Assembly: GCA_021799155.1 (NCBI GenBank) | Contig: JAJZBA010000043.1 | Location: 1 to 5,171, forward strand | Source of the DNA: a bacterium | GTDB lineage: Bacteria > Patescibacteriota > Minisyncoccia > UBA6257 > UBA9933 | Length of the DNA: 5,171 nt | Direction of reading: 5' to 3' | Part shown: piece by piece, positions 5,143 through 5,171 of the stretch | Layout of the letters: each line of letters begins with the position of its first letter | Position numbering within the stretch: position 1 is the stretch's first letter | Notes under the pieces: generated by a model | Databases searched by the model: none | Seen by the model: only the letters and a program-made list of their open reading frames with translations | Told to the model about the DNA's origin: nothing | Made by a program: the position numbers and the translations under genes

Positions 5143-5159
5143 TCCCGTTTACAGCGGGA
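5143..5159. repeat. Short GC-rich hairpin downstream of rpsU
   Basis: TCCCG at 5143-5147 is complementary to CGGGA at 5155-5159 with a 7-base loop. CGAAC occurs on both sides, at 5135-5139 and 5160-5164, as a direct repeat. It starts 19 bases after the rpsU stop codon. No T-run follows in the 12 bases left before the window edge, so a terminator cannot be claimed. It may be the start of another repeat element. Confidence 0.4.
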
Positions 5160-5171
5160 CGAACTCAACGA

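Noticed and set aside
5124..5171. Intrinsic terminator or tRNA start after rpsU
   Set aside because: The 5-base stem has no T-run in the visible sequence, and no cloverleaf or T-loop pattern is seen; the window ends too soon to decide more.

Overview
The window looks like a piece of a small, AT-rich bacterial genome. I would place it in the Candidate Phyla Radiation (Patescibacteria, probably a Parcubacteria-like lineage). The reasons are short intergenic gaps, compact core genes, almost no Shine-Dalgarno sequences, a polyprenyl sugar transferase and flippase next to translation genes, and low-complexity repeat peptides inside conserved proteins. This placement is inference from style; there is no rRNA gene to confirm it.

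Layout. The minus strand, read from about 2244 down to 1, carries pth (peptidyl-tRNA hydrolase), then a membrane sugar-1-phosphate transferase that overlaps it by 14 bases, then the N-terminal 95 codons of a Wzx-type lipid-linked oligosaccharide flippase that runs off the left edge. The plus strand, from 2311 to the right edge, carries lepB (signal peptidase I), hisS (histidyl-tRNA synthetase), a HIT-family nucleotide hydrolase and rpsU (ribosomal protein S21). The two gene runs diverge from a 66-base gap between pth and lepB. No tRNA, rRNA, CRISPR array or insertion sequence is visible.

The minus-strand run joins a translation rescue enzyme to cell-surface glycan building: the transferase would load the first sugar on a polyprenyl phosphate and the flippase would move the finished lipid-linked glycan across the membrane. 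The plus-strand run is housekeeping: protein export, tRNA charging, nucleotide hydrolysis and the small ribosomal subunit.

The unusual part is the repeats. Nearly every gene boundary carries its own family of 7-base (sometimes 8-base) units. Three boundaries on the plus strand have them in inverted arrangement, so that the RNA could fold into long imperfect hairpins. Units of the same style also lie inside genes: two heptamer arrays and one GC-rich palindromic element sit in frame inside pth, and one arm of an inverted array supplies the last 20 residues of the HIT protein. Many units fit the loose pattern AARTNNC. The two pth arrays are in the one orientation that has no stop codon in any frame. 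I see no defence system, operon of unknown genes or other new multi-gene system here; the repeat behaviour is the item worth following.
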